This document shows positions 23,397 through 61,198 of a stretch of 64,000 nt of DNA, piece by piece. The DNA comes from Bolinopsis microptera (lineage: Eukaryota > Ctenophora > Tentaculata > Lobata > Bolinopsidae): contig NC_087073.1 in the NCBI RefSeq assembly GCF_026151205.1, positions 17,884,837 to 17,948,836 on the forward strand, read 5' to 3'. The translations under genes were made by a program, and so were the position numbers. Position 1 is the first letter of the stretch; each line of letters begins with the position of its first letter. The notes beneath the pieces were generated by a model, which was given only the letters and a program-made list of their open reading frames with translations, ran no database searches and was not told the origin of the DNA.

Positions 23397-25043
23397 TGGT
23401 CAAGTTCGGAGACAACCTGTACATAAAATCAGTCACTAATTACACTCATTTCACTGCCATAAACGGTAAAATTAATTATAATTCCTCTGACAGTCCAAGG
23501 GGTACAGGCTCTTCAGATATTATACTCCTAACCTTTCTATAATGATATCTGGGTTCAAAATTTAAATAACTCAACCTTGGTGGAGACAGTGGCCACCTGA
23601 AAATTACAAAAATAAAGGAGCTGTAAATCACTTATGAAAACAATATTTACTCCAAATTTCACAATTTAAAGTTACGTAAGACAGGTGGGTACTCAAAAAG
23701 TGCCGGTTGAGCAGGTTTGTCTGCTCAACACAGGTGGAGCAGCTTACTGACTACATGAGCTAATATAAGTGACTAGAACTAACCCTCTTATGCTTTTTAA
23801 TTGCTCCAAATATTCTTCATTTGAGAGAACTTGCTAGTAACCGTGGTTATTGGAGTAAATTGTTCGACTTTATACTTGAGTACAAGTCAATTTGACTTTT
23901 GGGACATATAATCTTACAAAGGATCACGTTTAGGTTCTAAATTATTTTAGGATTGTTGACATATGTAAGATTGACATGTTTGATAATAATAATTGCTCCA
24001 AAGTCCTAATATTTAATATTATGGGTTATACCAATCATATTTCATAGAATAGGATCCTCAGAATCGGCTCAACCGAGGTGGAGACAACATAACATGCAGT
24101 TCAAAATCTGTTATTCTGTAGTTTAGGAGCTGTAGAGTGACTGTGGAAGTCCATTTGCAATACCAATGATTCTAAATCATCTACCAACTCATATTACAAG
24201 GCATCCTTGCTGAAAAGTACACTCAACATAGGTGGAGACTCAAATTTGGCAAATTTTGGCGTAAATTTGACCTCAGAAGTCAAGGTTCTCCACCGCGGTT
24301 GAGTGGTTGATGGCTAGTTTGATGAGTTGTATACATGCTAAAAGGTCACCCAATGTTATTTCTTCCAGAAATCAACTGCCAAAGCTCAACTCAACAAGGT
24401 GGGGCCAGTTTTAATGTATTTTTTAATGTTTTAATGTTTAATCAACAATTTCTCGACCTTGTTGAGCACCTTTTCACAACTTTGATAGTTTTTTCATTTG
24501 CTAGAACACTTTGCTTTAAGACAGAGGGGATAACAGTTTTATGATCCCTACAGTAGCAGTTAACAGAGCAGATTAGAATTAGTGATAAAACCAATGAATT
24601 TAGGCATGTTTGACAGGCTTTTTACTGTTTCTTAATGAAAGATCTCCACCCTGTTGAGCGTCAATGGAAAAAACAAAATTTAACGGGAAGTAGAAAAGGC
24701 CGAGACGCAACTTTCTAGCTAACCTAGAACTCTCTAAACCTTTCTCCACCCAGATTGCAAATTTGATGTAGTTTGTGTTACCAATAACCTTTTCCACCTT
24801 AATCAAAAGTTTCTTCAACCAGAGCCAGTCTCCACCTTAAATCTCCACCTTTTAAGGGTTTGTTTAAAACCACCTGTATCTGCTCAACCGTTCAACCTTT
24901 TAATTTTATTCTTTTACTCAGAGAAAGTCCTGAAAAATGTCTTGTCAGCCATATAATCAGGAAGTTTCATTCTGTGTTGAGCTGGCTCCACCACACACTT
25001 CTAAAAAAGTAAAAAATGTACAGGTTGTCTCCGAACTTGACCA
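23397..25043. mobile_element. 1.65-kb inverted-repeat element with TA target site and dispersed CTCAACC/GGTGGAG motifs
   Basis: The ends TGGTCAAGTTCGGAGACAAC and its inverse at 25024-25043 are perfect and extend to CCTGTAC. TA flanks both (23395-23396 and 25044-25045). The interior has no credible transposase; open frames at 24335-24544 (+) and 24600-24818 (-) are unrecognised. It does carry many copies, in both orientations, of a near-palindrome CTCAACCnnGGTGGAG. A TA duplication is what Tc1/mariner-type elements leave; the long perfect ends and the motif array are atypical. Confidence 0.8.
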
Positions 25044-25286
25044 TATCAGCTTAACTTGCTGGTAGTACGTTGCTGGTAAGAAAGATGGGGAAATATTATA
25101 GAGCTGGAAACTTATTTGGTCAAGTCTTTAAATGGCATTGTGACTTGCTGCATCATACACACTAACATTTCTTGGAGAATGGAACTAACTGACAAAATTA
25201 AAATATCCAACCTCTAGCTCTCAGCATTGTAGGTATGCTGAGGGAATTGGGCAGGGTATTTATCTTCGTCAAACAGTATCTTTTAA

Positions 25287-25917
25287 GGGGGCAGGGGGGG
25301 TCTTTATGAAATTTCTCTCGAAATTGATTTTATAGTTGTTTCTTATAGAGGGGAGTGATATCTACCAGATATTTTTGGTCCCATGGAAAAATTTTGTTCC
25401 TAGCCGAAACTATTGCCGGTCAAAGGTCAGCGCTCATGTGTAATTGTATTGCGCGAGCGATTTTCAATCGAGCGCCCTGAAAATCGAGTCTAAAAATCTA
25501 TCTCCTCCTACATTTTTTGAGCAATCACCTTGAAACTTTCAGGATATGTTCTAAGGACCATTTAGAAACTTTTACTCTTTTTAGAATTTCGAGATAGGCC
25601 TTTAAAAATTTTTTATTCGATTTTGAAAATCTTGGACCTGAAAAAATCGTCAAAAAACGAGGTCCAAGATTTTCAAAATCGAATAAAAAATTTTTAAAGG
25701 CCTATCTCGAAATTCTAAAAAGAGTAAAAGTTTCTAAATGGTCCTTAGAACATATCCGCTTACACATGAGCGCTGACCTTTGACCGGCAATAATTTCGGC
25801 TAGGAACAAAATTTTTCCATGGGACCAAAAATATCTGGTAGATATCACTCCCCTCTATCAGAAACAACTATAAAATCAATTTCGAGAGAAATTTCATAAA
25901 GACCCCCCCCTGCCCCC
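25287..25917. mobile_element. 631-bp hairpin element with TTAA target duplication
   Basis: The two halves are inverted repeats meeting at about 25647. The ends are GGGGGCAGG and CCTGCCCCC, each bordered by TTAA (25283-25286 and 25918-25921). A 100-bp block (about 25440-25545) is present only in the left half. TTAA duplications are made by piggyBac and Kolobok transposases. No reading frame. Confidence 0.85.
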
Positions 25918-26012
25918 TTAATAAGAAATGTCAAACAGTATATATACAATAAATTAAATCAAGTGATGCAATTGGCAGAGCACAGTCGTAAATCCTGAGC
26001 AATAGATATCAT

Positions 26013-26282
26013 CTATCCCTCGTAGCTCTTCTCCTCAGGTATCAGGTTGAAGGAGACATTGGATATAGGGGCAGTCCATGCCTTCTTTGCCTTTCCACGT
26101 ACACCTCTAACTGCTACTAGCACACTCCTCATTATATCCATGCTCAGGCGTGTCCTGATGTTACACATCACCTGGCTGTAGTCCTCCTTTGTCTTGGTGG
26201 CTATCAACACAGCAAGTCTCCTTATGAAACGCTTCTTAACGTCATTAATTTCATCATGTATAAACGGGTTTTTATATTCCAC
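26013..26282 (-). pseudogene. Unrecognised transposon-type protein fragment
   Basis: An 89-residue minus-strand frame with FIRRLAVLIATKTKEDYSQV, CNIRTRLSMDIMRSVLVAVRG and ISNVSFNLIPEE. The RTRLSxxxxRSxLxxVRG pattern is of a kind I associate with repeat-encoded proteins in invertebrate genomes, but I cannot name the family. It lacks a plausible full-length context and sits between two inverted-repeat elements. Confidence 0.35.
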
Positions 26283-26828
26283 TTGCGCTTGGGCTAATTT
26301 TTAACTGTAAAGCATTGAATACGTTAGACTTTGTCATCAAGGATACGCGAAAGGGGAAATTTTCAAGAACTCAGATCTTACAGCAGGGCCCTTCCTCATT
26401 AAACCCTTAATCACGATCATTCACCTGAATCGACCGCATCAAACTTAAGTTGAGATTGATCTACTAATTGAGAGTCCTTTCAAGCGAACGCTGCGACTAA
26501 ACCATTGAAGGGATCACTCAACAATCAAGACAATATTAGGTTGTTTTGTGAGAATCCCTTTTCTGGTCTCAGAAAGGATGACTGTTATGAGATGTAATCC
26601 AACTGCCAATCTTCAAACTGAGCCTATTGTGTCAAACTGAGCCTATCTGTCTGACCGAGAATCTGTTCACATGCTGCATATACACGAAGACAATCATTTA
26701 ATATGGTATACTTTTGTACTATAGATTACAAAACAATAGATGTTTTTGCAGTGCCCCTTATTTAACCCTAAATCATGGACTTCTTGTGACACTCCCTACT
26801 GTAGTTGCCACTTGGATCAGAACCAGAC

Positions 26829-27901
26829 TACCTTACTCGGGAATATTATAGCGGGTTAATTTATGACTGGGAAAATTAATGACCGGGAAAAATATGGCGG
26901 ACTTTCCAAAAACCCGCCAAATTATCCTGGTCATGTATTTACCGGTGGCCGACCTTTCAAGTTTTTTTTTCAGAGGTCAACAAATTTTCAACCGAAATTT
27001 CTGTTTTTTTTACTTGTTAAAGAAGTTATTTCAATTTACAGTTATTGATATTACTCAGAAATAGAAAAAAAAGACACGTCTATTTTATAAAGGAAAATAA
27101 ATCTAAGCAAGTCAAATCTTCATTAAAGCGTATTCTCATTCTCATTATCGCTAATGTCCCCGCCATTATCATTATTGATATCCCCCTGAGCTGCTGACCA
27201 TCAAATTCGAAGTTGTATTGTTGTCTTAACAAGACTTTCATTTTGTCCGCTAATGGGGCTACTGCTCTGAAGGTCAGCCGGAGCTTAACTTCCTGCCCAC
27301 CGCTTGGTATTGGGGAACGTCTTGGCTTTGCATCTTCAACTGCTCCAGTAATCAATCCACCGTGGACCATGAAATAGTGGCACAGTTTACTCACTTCTAG
27401 CGGGATGTGGCCACAAGTTACTTTAACGGGAAAAACTCCCTCTTTCTTTAGTCTACACTCTACACACTGCACACGAGAAGCGATCAATCTTTAGAGACAT
27501 TATTATTATAATATATATTATATATTATTATTATTTTCGTTTTCTTCTATAACATATATATAAATTGTTTTCTTCTCTACGATTCACTGATTCATGGGCA
27601 AGAGAAGTGAGAATCACGGTCCACCCTGAAATCTGATTTCTATAACCAAATTGTGATTTTTATAACGAAATTATGGTAGCAACCGCCAATAAAGTTACAG
27701 CCCTCCATCCACTGCTTCAAAAGTCTTCTCTAGCACATATGAGACTTCAGGTAAAATATGATGATCACCACCCCCTTGGAACCCCATAATCTGAGTCGGC
27801 GGGTTTTTTTATGACTGGTAAAATTTTTGACCGGGAAAAATATGGCGGAATCTTCCAAAACCCACCACTTTATCCCGGTTATAATATTCCCGAGTAAGGT
27901 A
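26829..27901. mobile_element. 1.07-kb inverted-repeat element carrying a minus-strand ORF
   Basis: The ends TACCTTACTCGGGAATATTA and TAATATTCCCGAGTAAGGTA are inverted repeats. Subterminal blocks TTATGACTGG, TGACCGGGAAAAATATGGCG and TTTCCAAAA occur at both ends in the same orientation (26861-26915 and 27808-27865). If the outer TA is a target duplication the element proper is 26831-27899. A 135-codon frame lies inside (next entry). Confidence 0.7.
27080..27487 (-). CDS. Unrecognised ORF inside the inverted-repeat element
   Basis: 135 codons. It begins with MIASRVQCVECRLKKEGVFP, has a Cys-x2-Cys pair, and contains TCGHIPLEVSKLCHYFMVHG and RRSPIPSGGQEVKLRLTF. The HIPLExS and SGGxEVxxxLxF pattern is one I associate with repeat-encoded proteins in invertebrate genomes, but I cannot assign an activity. 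It occupies the middle of the element on the strand opposite the host gene PRPF8. It may be the 3' part of a longer protein; no catalytic motif is visible. Confidence 0.4.
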   Translation of the reverse strand: MIASRVQCVECRLKKEGVFPVKVTCGHIPLEVSKLCHYFMVHGGLITGAVEDAKPRRSPIPSGGQEVKLRLTFRAVAPLADKMKVLLRQQYNFEFDGQQLRGISIMIMAGTLAIMRMRIRFNEDLTCLDLFSFIK

Positions 27902-27959
27902 TGTAGTATGTACCCTCTGCTTGAGAATTGTTAACCACTATACCATCAAGCCTATGTCC

Positions 27960-28640
27960 AACGTGTGCAGTATATTGAACACTCGTTAAATGCGAGAGGT
28001 GTTTATTTTGAATCTTTAGTGTACTGTATGCAAATCATAGCACTATATTATTGTACGATTGTACAAAAATGCACAAGGACCCTATTAAATTTCGATTCAT
28101 TACATCTGGAAGAAATAGTTCCTTGCAGCAGTTGTCTGTAGCTGTTGGATTATGTTTGAAAACGTGTCTGAAAGTTGCTAAAAATTATTCTAAATATACA
28201 AATAATTTTCATCGGAGGAATGATTTTTATGTATTTTATGTAATTGATAACAACAGTGACGTTCTAGATTTTATGTTTGAAAATAATTTTATTTCAGGAA
28301 ACAAAGTATTTGCACTTTTGATTTCAGTACTTTATTTACGTCAATCCCCCATAAACAACTTAAACTTTAGAGAGAATCTTACTAAATTTGTAAATAGAAT
28401 TTTTGATATCAAAGAAAAGAATTTTGTAGTATGTAATGAATATTTAAAGAATGCGTATTTTCTTTTTATAGTGTTGATATTTTCTTATTGATAATGCGTA
28501 TGTTAAACATAATAATTGTATTTATAGACAAGTTATAGGTATTCCTATGGGTACAAGCTGTGCTCCCCATAAGGCTAATGTTTATTTACACCAATATGAA
28601 CACGAGTATTTTATAAAGCTGTATGAAGCTAACAAAATTG
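27960..28640 (+). pseudogene. Reverse transcriptase remnant (Penelope-like or related)
   Basis: An open stretch from 28051 reads TKMHKDPIKFRFITSGRNSS, then FYVIDN-type and FVNRIFDIKEKNFVVCNEYL blocks. After a frame change near 28470 it continues CIYRQVIGIPMGTSCAPHKA followed by NVYLHQYEHEYF. KxHKxPxxxRxI and the GIPMGTSCAP palm motif are diagnostic of this reverse transcriptase group. The FDFSTLYT-type catalytic block expected before NLRENL is scrambled, so the copy is dead. Confidence 0.65.
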
Positions 28641-28679
28641 AATACGTAACGCGGGATTTACGTCTTGGTAGATAAATTA

Positions 28680-29174
28680 TTCAAGCGCTATTTGTCAGAG
28701 CGACACAAATGCGCGAGCGCTTGCGCGGCTCACTTATCCAACACTCATGTTTACATCGTATCAGGCAATGGTTCAGTTTAATTATGGTAAGGGCACAGCC
28801 TGTCAAAAACCCTTTTCGCATGATTTTAACATTTGGGAAAAATTTGGGATTAATTTAAATTCGGAATATGTATTTTAGCATGACGTGGCATTCTTTTTGT
28901 TAGTTCAGTTCGTTTTCAATTTTAATCTTAATTTTAATTTTCAGTAGGTTTTACCTTTAAACAATATAATTTTTTAGCTAGCAGAATGGTTTTCAGAGGG
29001 CATTAATGAAATGTACTATGAGCTGGTCCCAAGCCCAGACGCCATTTTATTCTTTGTAATTTTCAATAACCATGTCTAGTCATTGACTACTGATTTACAA
29101 CAATTCGATACACTGACTGAACTATATTATCAAATAAATATCTACAGCTTTAAACTATGATATAAAGACTCAGA
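28680..29174 (+). promoter_or_regulatory. Upstream region of PRPF8
   Basis: Lies between the dead reverse transcriptase and the PRPF8 ATG. It is AT-rich with no TATA box at a defensible position; a GATATAAAGACTCAGA context immediately precedes the ATG at 29175. The 5' untranslated exon and start of transcription cannot be placed from sequence alone. Confidence 0.3.
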
Positions 29175-56224
<27,050 letters not shown>

Positions 56225-57264
56225 TTTATTATAACATGCATTCGGTTAATTAAGGTATTGACTTTTGCACTTGCGATCAGAAATTGATTGTCAGATCATT
56301 GCATTTGAGGGGATGAATGCGTCGCTAAATGTTGATTATTTTTAAACGGTGCTGCGCATCTTGATTCAAAAAAGAAACTGTGCTTCTCTAGCGATACAAT
56401 ATATGAAAATGACCCGAAATGACCGGCACTTTTGCCTCTCTCAGAACCACGAGCATTTTATGTTTTAATACTACTTGTATCTTTATTCTTTATTTTATCT
56501 AACAATTAGTTAAGCTTTGTTTCTATTTGACTTGGAACCGTACACTGTAACAGGTGAGCAATATTCGCTGAAGTAATTGTTATTTTACCATCCGGCTGAA
56601 GTGATTGACAGGACGCTGGGACTGTCTGATCTTTTAGCCAACGATCTGTCATTCTCCTCACTCACGAGCCATACGGGATTAGCAAGGGACATTCAGAATT
56701 TCAAAAAACAATTGCAATCACCATAAAGTTGTAGGTTTAAACAGCCTCATGTCGGAAATTTCGTGTACAGCTGTGATTGTATCGGGGGGAGGACAAATAA
56801 AAGGCAGAAAGGAGAAATCTAGCGTGCTGCGTGGACTACTGCACACTGGTCCACACAGCGTATGTCAACTGCTCGCTCCTCCCACGGATGATGATATGCA
56901 ATAAGCTAGAAAAGAGCGCCGCGCATAAGGATAGGCGCGCTTGGTAAATGTTCAATGTTACCTAGCTTCCTAATAATATTTCCTAGTCTATTTGCTATTG
57001 CTCTCACCAATTCGAAAAGTGAAATTATAGCATTTGGATTGCAGATTGGCGTGCCAGGCAAGGTAGGTGCTTGCTACACGTTGCATACCTCTCGTGCGCG
57101 CGATCAAAAGGGGTTGCAGCGTGTGTCCAGTAAGTGCCGTGTATTGTGTATATGTCATTGATGTGCACTGCATGCACAAAGTTGCAGCAGCGATGCAGCT
57201 ATAATCATACGAAATCATTTTACACCGAGCTGCAAATTAAAATTTAACACGTTCCCCAAACAGA
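56225..57264. other. PRPF8 3' flank; no further gene seen
   Basis: Presumed 3' untranslated region followed by intergenic DNA. The first plus-strand AATAAA noted is at 56796. Frames at 56955-57161 are short and unlike known proteins. Confidence 0.4.
56796..56801 (+). terminator. Possible polyadenylation signal AATAAA
   Basis: The hexamer lies about 570 bases after the PRPF8 stop codon, within ACAAATAAAAGG. Its use is not shown. Confidence 0.25.
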
Positions 57265-57371
57265 TTGCTCTAACCAGAGCCCTTTCGCTTGCAGTAGCGC
57301 GCGACCGCCGTGAAACAAGCGCGTCACGCAGTACGCGTAGGCACATGGCTATATAGCCACATATATGTGAA
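57265..57371 (+). mobile_element. 95-bp family, copy at 57.3 kb with 9-bp target duplication
   Basis: TTGCTCTAACCAGAGCCC to ATATATGTGAA, 107 bp including a small internal extension. It is flanked by a perfect CCAAACAGA at 57256-57264 and 57372-57380. Confidence 0.85.
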
Positions 57372-57415
57372 CCAAACAGATGAAATTGAAATTGCACATG
57401 TTCATGTTACAGGAC

Positions 57416-57520
57416 TTTGACGCGCCGCGCGAACTATCAATTGCATTTTTGCTTCGTATCGAAGATCTAACAAGATCGTAATGTTTTGCTTAGCAGAGCA
57501 ACGATCTAGAAGGGCCAGGG
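57416..57520. repeat. GC-rich repeat fragment related to 5.7 kb
   Basis: TTTGACGCGCCGCGCGAACT and AGCAGAGCAACGATCT match the reverse complement of 5735-5830 with gaps. Confidence 0.5.
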
Positions 57521-57613
57521 ATGACATTTTCTGCAAGCAAAATTGTATACTTAAAACTTAACTGAAACAAAAAGCCACCATTTGATTTACGATGTTGGAT
57601 GTCAATCCTTCGC

Positions 57614-57705
57614 TTACGTATGGGCCGCGCTCAGCCTGTCATTCCGCCTAATCTCTATTCTGTTGTTTAACAACATTAAAGCCTGGGTGCTGGGGTCCTC
57701 AGGTA
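57614..57705 (-). mobile_element. TTACC...CCCAGTAA element, inverted copy with 9-bp target duplication
   Basis: Reads TTACGTATGGGCCGCGCTCA to GGGGTCCTCAGGTA, the reverse of the copies at 7314 and 22720. It is flanked by ATCCTTCGC on both sides (57605-57613 and 57706-57714). Confidence 0.8.
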
Positions 57706-57941
57706 ATCCTTCGCATGAGCTCGGTGAGGCCCAGTGGTGCATTTTGCCGATTTGTCGAAAAAGATCAGTTGCGAGAAAATTTATTAAATGCGCGGCGTGG
57801 CCCAATTTAAGTCGCGTTTTTGACACCACTTTTGGGGCACTAAAATTCTCGTTCCTGTGCCTATTTTGTTAAAATGCTGATTTAAAGGCCATTTAAAGCA
57901 TTTGAACTAGTGAAGTGGCGTAACGTAGGGCCCCGCTGACC

Positions 57942-58142
57942 TTACCTGGGGGCCTCAGGCTATCATGTTCATAAACATGAAACAACAACGAATAGAGATT
58001 AGGCGAATGATTGGTTTAGCGCGGCCTTGCTCTAACCAGAGCCCTCTCGTTTGCAGTAGCGCGCGACCGCTATCTACTTGTGAAACAAGCGCGTCACGCA
58101 GTACGCGTAGACACATGGCTATGTGAAAGCGCGGCCCAGTAA
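57942..58142 (+). mobile_element. TTACC...CCCAGTAA element nested in the previous one
   Basis: Starts TTACCTGGGGGCCTCAGG and ends GCGGCCCAGTAA; 91 bp once its own insertion is removed. The flanks CGCTGACC match on both sides over 8 bp. Confidence 0.75.
58027..58127 (+). mobile_element. 95-bp family copy nested in the TTACC element, 9-bp target duplication
   Basis: TTGCTCTAACCAGAGCCC to GGCTATGTGAA, 101 bp, flanked by a perfect AGCGCGGCC (58018-58026 and 58128-58136). The word is single in the uninterrupted relatives. Confidence 0.85.
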
Positions 58143-58655
58143 CGCTGACCCCGCTGAGCTGTGCAAAACTGCTAGTTTTGCTCTAGAAGCACACTTTTTT
58201 AGAGATTTTAGCGGCGTATCCTCTAAAATCACATAATCACCTACATATATATTATATAGATCGTCTCGCTTTATATATATAGTAAGATTAAATACAGGTT
58301 TGCAATATGATTGACGGATGTTACTCGTCTAAATTTCTTCGAAGTAGCGCGCGCCGCTTTCTTCTCGAATGGCAAGTGCTACGAAGTAGCGCGCGCCGGG
58401 CCAGATCATTAATAATGGTCAACAATATGATATGTTTGACAAAAGTTATACAAGTTTAATGAAAATGCCATAAGAAGGTGAGTTTGTTTGTGTGGGACGT
58501 GTGATGAGATAATGTTATAAATTAAAAGGAAATAGTGAATAGAAGAAATGTAGAGCATAGAGATTAAGCTAAATTATTCTGTTCACTATGCAGTAAACTT
58601 TTCCATAGGTGAAAAAAAGGGGGTACCCCCAACCCATGTAGCTGAGACTCCTCAC

Positions 58656-58901
58656 CAGTGGCGTAACAAAGGGCCCCGCTGTGCAGGGGGGGGGCGCCGT
58701 CTTAAGGGGGCGCCAAATAGTCGTTTGAATGTGGGACAATTTCGAAAACGTAACTAAAGTACTAGCAAAACTGTGCGTTTTGCTCTAGATACACACTTTT
58801 TTATATATTTTACCGGTGTATCCTCTAAAATCATCTAATTTGTTCAACTTAAGGGAGGGGCACCAAAAGGGGAGGGGCGCCAACAGGGGGCGCCTTTTCG
58901 G

Positions 58902-58934
<33 letters not shown>

Positions 58935-58956
58935 AACAGGCAACGTTACGCCACTG
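58656..58956. mobile_element. 301-bp CAGTGGCGTAAC element (hAT-type MITE)
   Basis: The ends CAGTGGCGTAAC and GTTACGCCACTG are perfect 12-bp inverted repeats. The flanking octamers CTCCTCAC and TCCCTCAC agree at six of eight positions. The interior is rich in GGGGGCGCC and includes a long G run. CAGTGG ends with an 8-bp flank suggest hAT mobilisation. Related pieces: 39708, 45748, 57914, and a bare end near 18095. Confidence 0.65.
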
Positions 58957-58964
58957 TCCCTCAC

Positions 58965-60156
58965 AGCCTAGTAGACCAAAGTGGCTCTTGTTTGTGAAAA
59001 GTGTATCAACTACCCACCGAAGCGGGTAGGTGCATTATGACTTCTGATTTAAAAAGACTACTTGACACCATCAATGTCTCACCTGTAAAATGAGTCCATT
59101 CCAAAGTAAATGGGTCCTGTAGAAAAATGATTTTGACAGTGGACTTTTTGAGGTACTGATGAAGCATAAATTCTGACTTGGGTAAAATTGATGAAACAAT
59201 AGACAAACTGTCGAGGTAGCACCGTCTTAGTCGAGAAATGCCCTGGCAGTAATACTGATAAAAGTGAGGCAATGACACAGGAATATCAGGGAATCAGGGG
59301 TATCAATTAATCGCAAAAAAGAACAAAATCGCCCATATCTCTAAAACTTAAGGTCAAAATGCGATTCTACGTTGATTCTGAAAATTTCATGTAAAAATAT
59401 TGAAACCCTATTGAGTTCTATTGTTTTGAACGAAATCAGTTTCGCAAATATCACGAACTGAGATATGGGCGATTTTGTTCTTTTTTTGCGATTAATTGAA
59501 CACAGAGTCCACAGTTAGGTAGATACTGAGCTGATAATCAAAGAGAATGTGTAGTATAGACTTACCTTCCATATAAAGTTGGTTTCATTCAAAAATATTG
59601 ATATTTGACCAATTTATGGGCCAAAATCGACCAAACTTGGTGCGTATGCCCAAATATGGGCATATGGTTTTTGGCTCATAACTCAGTCATTTTTGTCCAA
59701 TCTTGATGAAAATTCATGTACAAATTCAGGGGACCACTAGCTACAAGTAGAGCACCTAAAGTCTGGGTTTTGGGCATGTTCAGGGTATTTGGCTAAATTG
59801 GGCCTAATTTGGACCAAATATGGGCGTGGCTGCCCCGCAGGCACCGTTTGGCGGTTGAGGTCCAGGACCCCCTCAAAAGTTCGGTCACGGGTCCTAGTTT
59901 GTTGGTCAACTGCTATCTCGAAACCAAGTTTCACAATTAATTATATTAAGATAAATAAATTGCTTGACAACTTTTTTCATTTTAAAATTTTGAATCTGTT
60001 TCGTGTCCTCTTTTCAGTTTATATTCTATATACTTAAAGACGTTTGCTAACACAAATATAAGCAATTCAATGTTGATTTGCCAAAATGTTCATATACTTT
60101 AACCAGAAATTATTGATATTCTTGTGATGACTTTCACTTCGATAGATACAACTTGA
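58965..60156. other. No gene, apart from one short inverted-repeat element
   Basis: Contains the element at 59303-59499. The segment 59560-59640 shares TGACCAATTTATG(A/G)GCCAAAAT with about 20170-20195, a dispersed repeat. No coding region was recognised. Confidence 0.45.
59303..59499. mobile_element. 197-bp hairpin element
   Basis: TCAATTAATCGCAAAAAA through GAACAAAATCGCCCATATCT is inverted at 59461-59499, about 38 bp of nearly perfect terminal inverted repeat around a 120-bp centre. Target duplication not clear. Confidence 0.7.
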
Positions 60157-61198
60157 ATGGGTCTAATAGACAGAGCAAACGACTTGCTTGCTCGGTGGGA
60201 GAAAGAAAACAGAACGCTTCCTCTGCCTGATGATTATCCTAACAATGTACTCATGTGCATTGCAGGTACATAACACTAAAAATTGCACTCATTATTGTAG
60301 TTGCAAGACAGATTAATTACTCTGCAAGCAAGATCGATGGAGCCCAACCATCACCATTAGTCCCAATGTGGTGCTAGCTTATCATTTATTGTAGGTGTAT
60401 TCATTCAAGGTTTCTGCCTATATTATTGAATGTTGCACTATCTGTAATACCTTTTATTGCAGATGTTATAGATGAAGCAAAGGATGAAGTTCAGAAGCTA
60501 GGATTGGACCCTTATGACGACTTCAAAGATATCACTGAAAATGTTGAAAGTGATCTTATAAAATGCATCCTAGATAATGAAGAATTTCTTGAAACAGTAA
60601 GATTTTGTTCATACATTTTCATCATATTCTACGGCTATGTGCTGACGTTTTTAATAGCAGATTATAGGATAAATGAAAAAACTTGGGCAGCAATCGGGAA
60701 ATGTGCTATCAAATCTATTTTGAAAAACCGACCAGATTTCAAGCTAGTCAAATTGATAACTTTAGGACACATTGACTAGTAGAGACTAGACAGTAGTCAA
60801 TGTGTCCTAAAGTTATCAATTTTGTTATGGTCAGAAATTATTATATGTAAGTTTCCTTCCGAAAATTACACTGTCTGAGTTGAGCATCTTTTAAAATTAT
60901 TTACTATTTACATGTTTTCTAACATTTTCCTCTACAGTTGACTTCCACCTATCTAACTGGATCTCGCTATGCTAATGACGAGAAAGTGAAGATCTTGGCC
61001 GCTAGGATCATGTCCTCTGCTATGAACGGGATTAATGCTAATGCTTACTTCAAAGAAGTTGTAAGTTACAAATTATAAGCACACAGCATAGTTAGTATTA
61101 TTTTATGTAATGTATTTAATTTCATCACATAATTTTGTAAATAGGTTGTTCTGCCAAAGTTTGAGTCTTTGGCAACTACTTCCAATCAATTTGATTAA
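60157..61198 (+). CDS. DCAF1/VprBP-like N-terminal fragment, 4 exons
   Basis: Exons 60157-60265, 60463-60596, 60938-61060 and 61145-61198 join in phase at GT-AG sites to 139 residues. The pattern LLARWEKENRT, LDPYDDF, LIKCILDNEEFLETLTSTYL, then AARIMSSAMNG and FKEVVLPKFESLA runs parallel to the N-terminus of DCAF1 (VprBP), the substrate receptor of CUL4-DDB1 ubiquitin ligase. There one finds LLxxWExE, DPDPFDDR, a leucine-rich LFKNDDFMNxLVNxY segment and ACRLLLxxMPG. DCAF1 is about 1,500 residues, so this is only its first tenth. Exon 4 meets a TAA three codons before a perfect CAG|GTAGGT donor at 61201-61208. It is therefore a truncated copy, a short isoform, or carries a one-base defect. The family call is moderate. 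Confidence 0.5.
60749..60822. repeat. Perfect 28-bp hairpin in intron 2 of the DCAF1-like gene
   Basis: AAATTGATAACTTTAGGACA through CATTGACT (60749-60777) is inverted at 60795-60822 with a 17-base loop. It resembles the two ends of a short foldback element. Confidence 0.8.

Larger units (their letters stand above)
57911..58250. mobile_element. CAGTGGCGTAAC-type element, decayed, host of two nested insertions
   Basis: AGTGGCGTAACGTAGGGCCC at 57914 resumes after 58150 with GCTGTGCAAAACTGC, TTTTGCTCTAGA and GTATCCTCTAAAATCA, in the order seen in the intact relative at 58656-58956. Confidence 0.6.
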
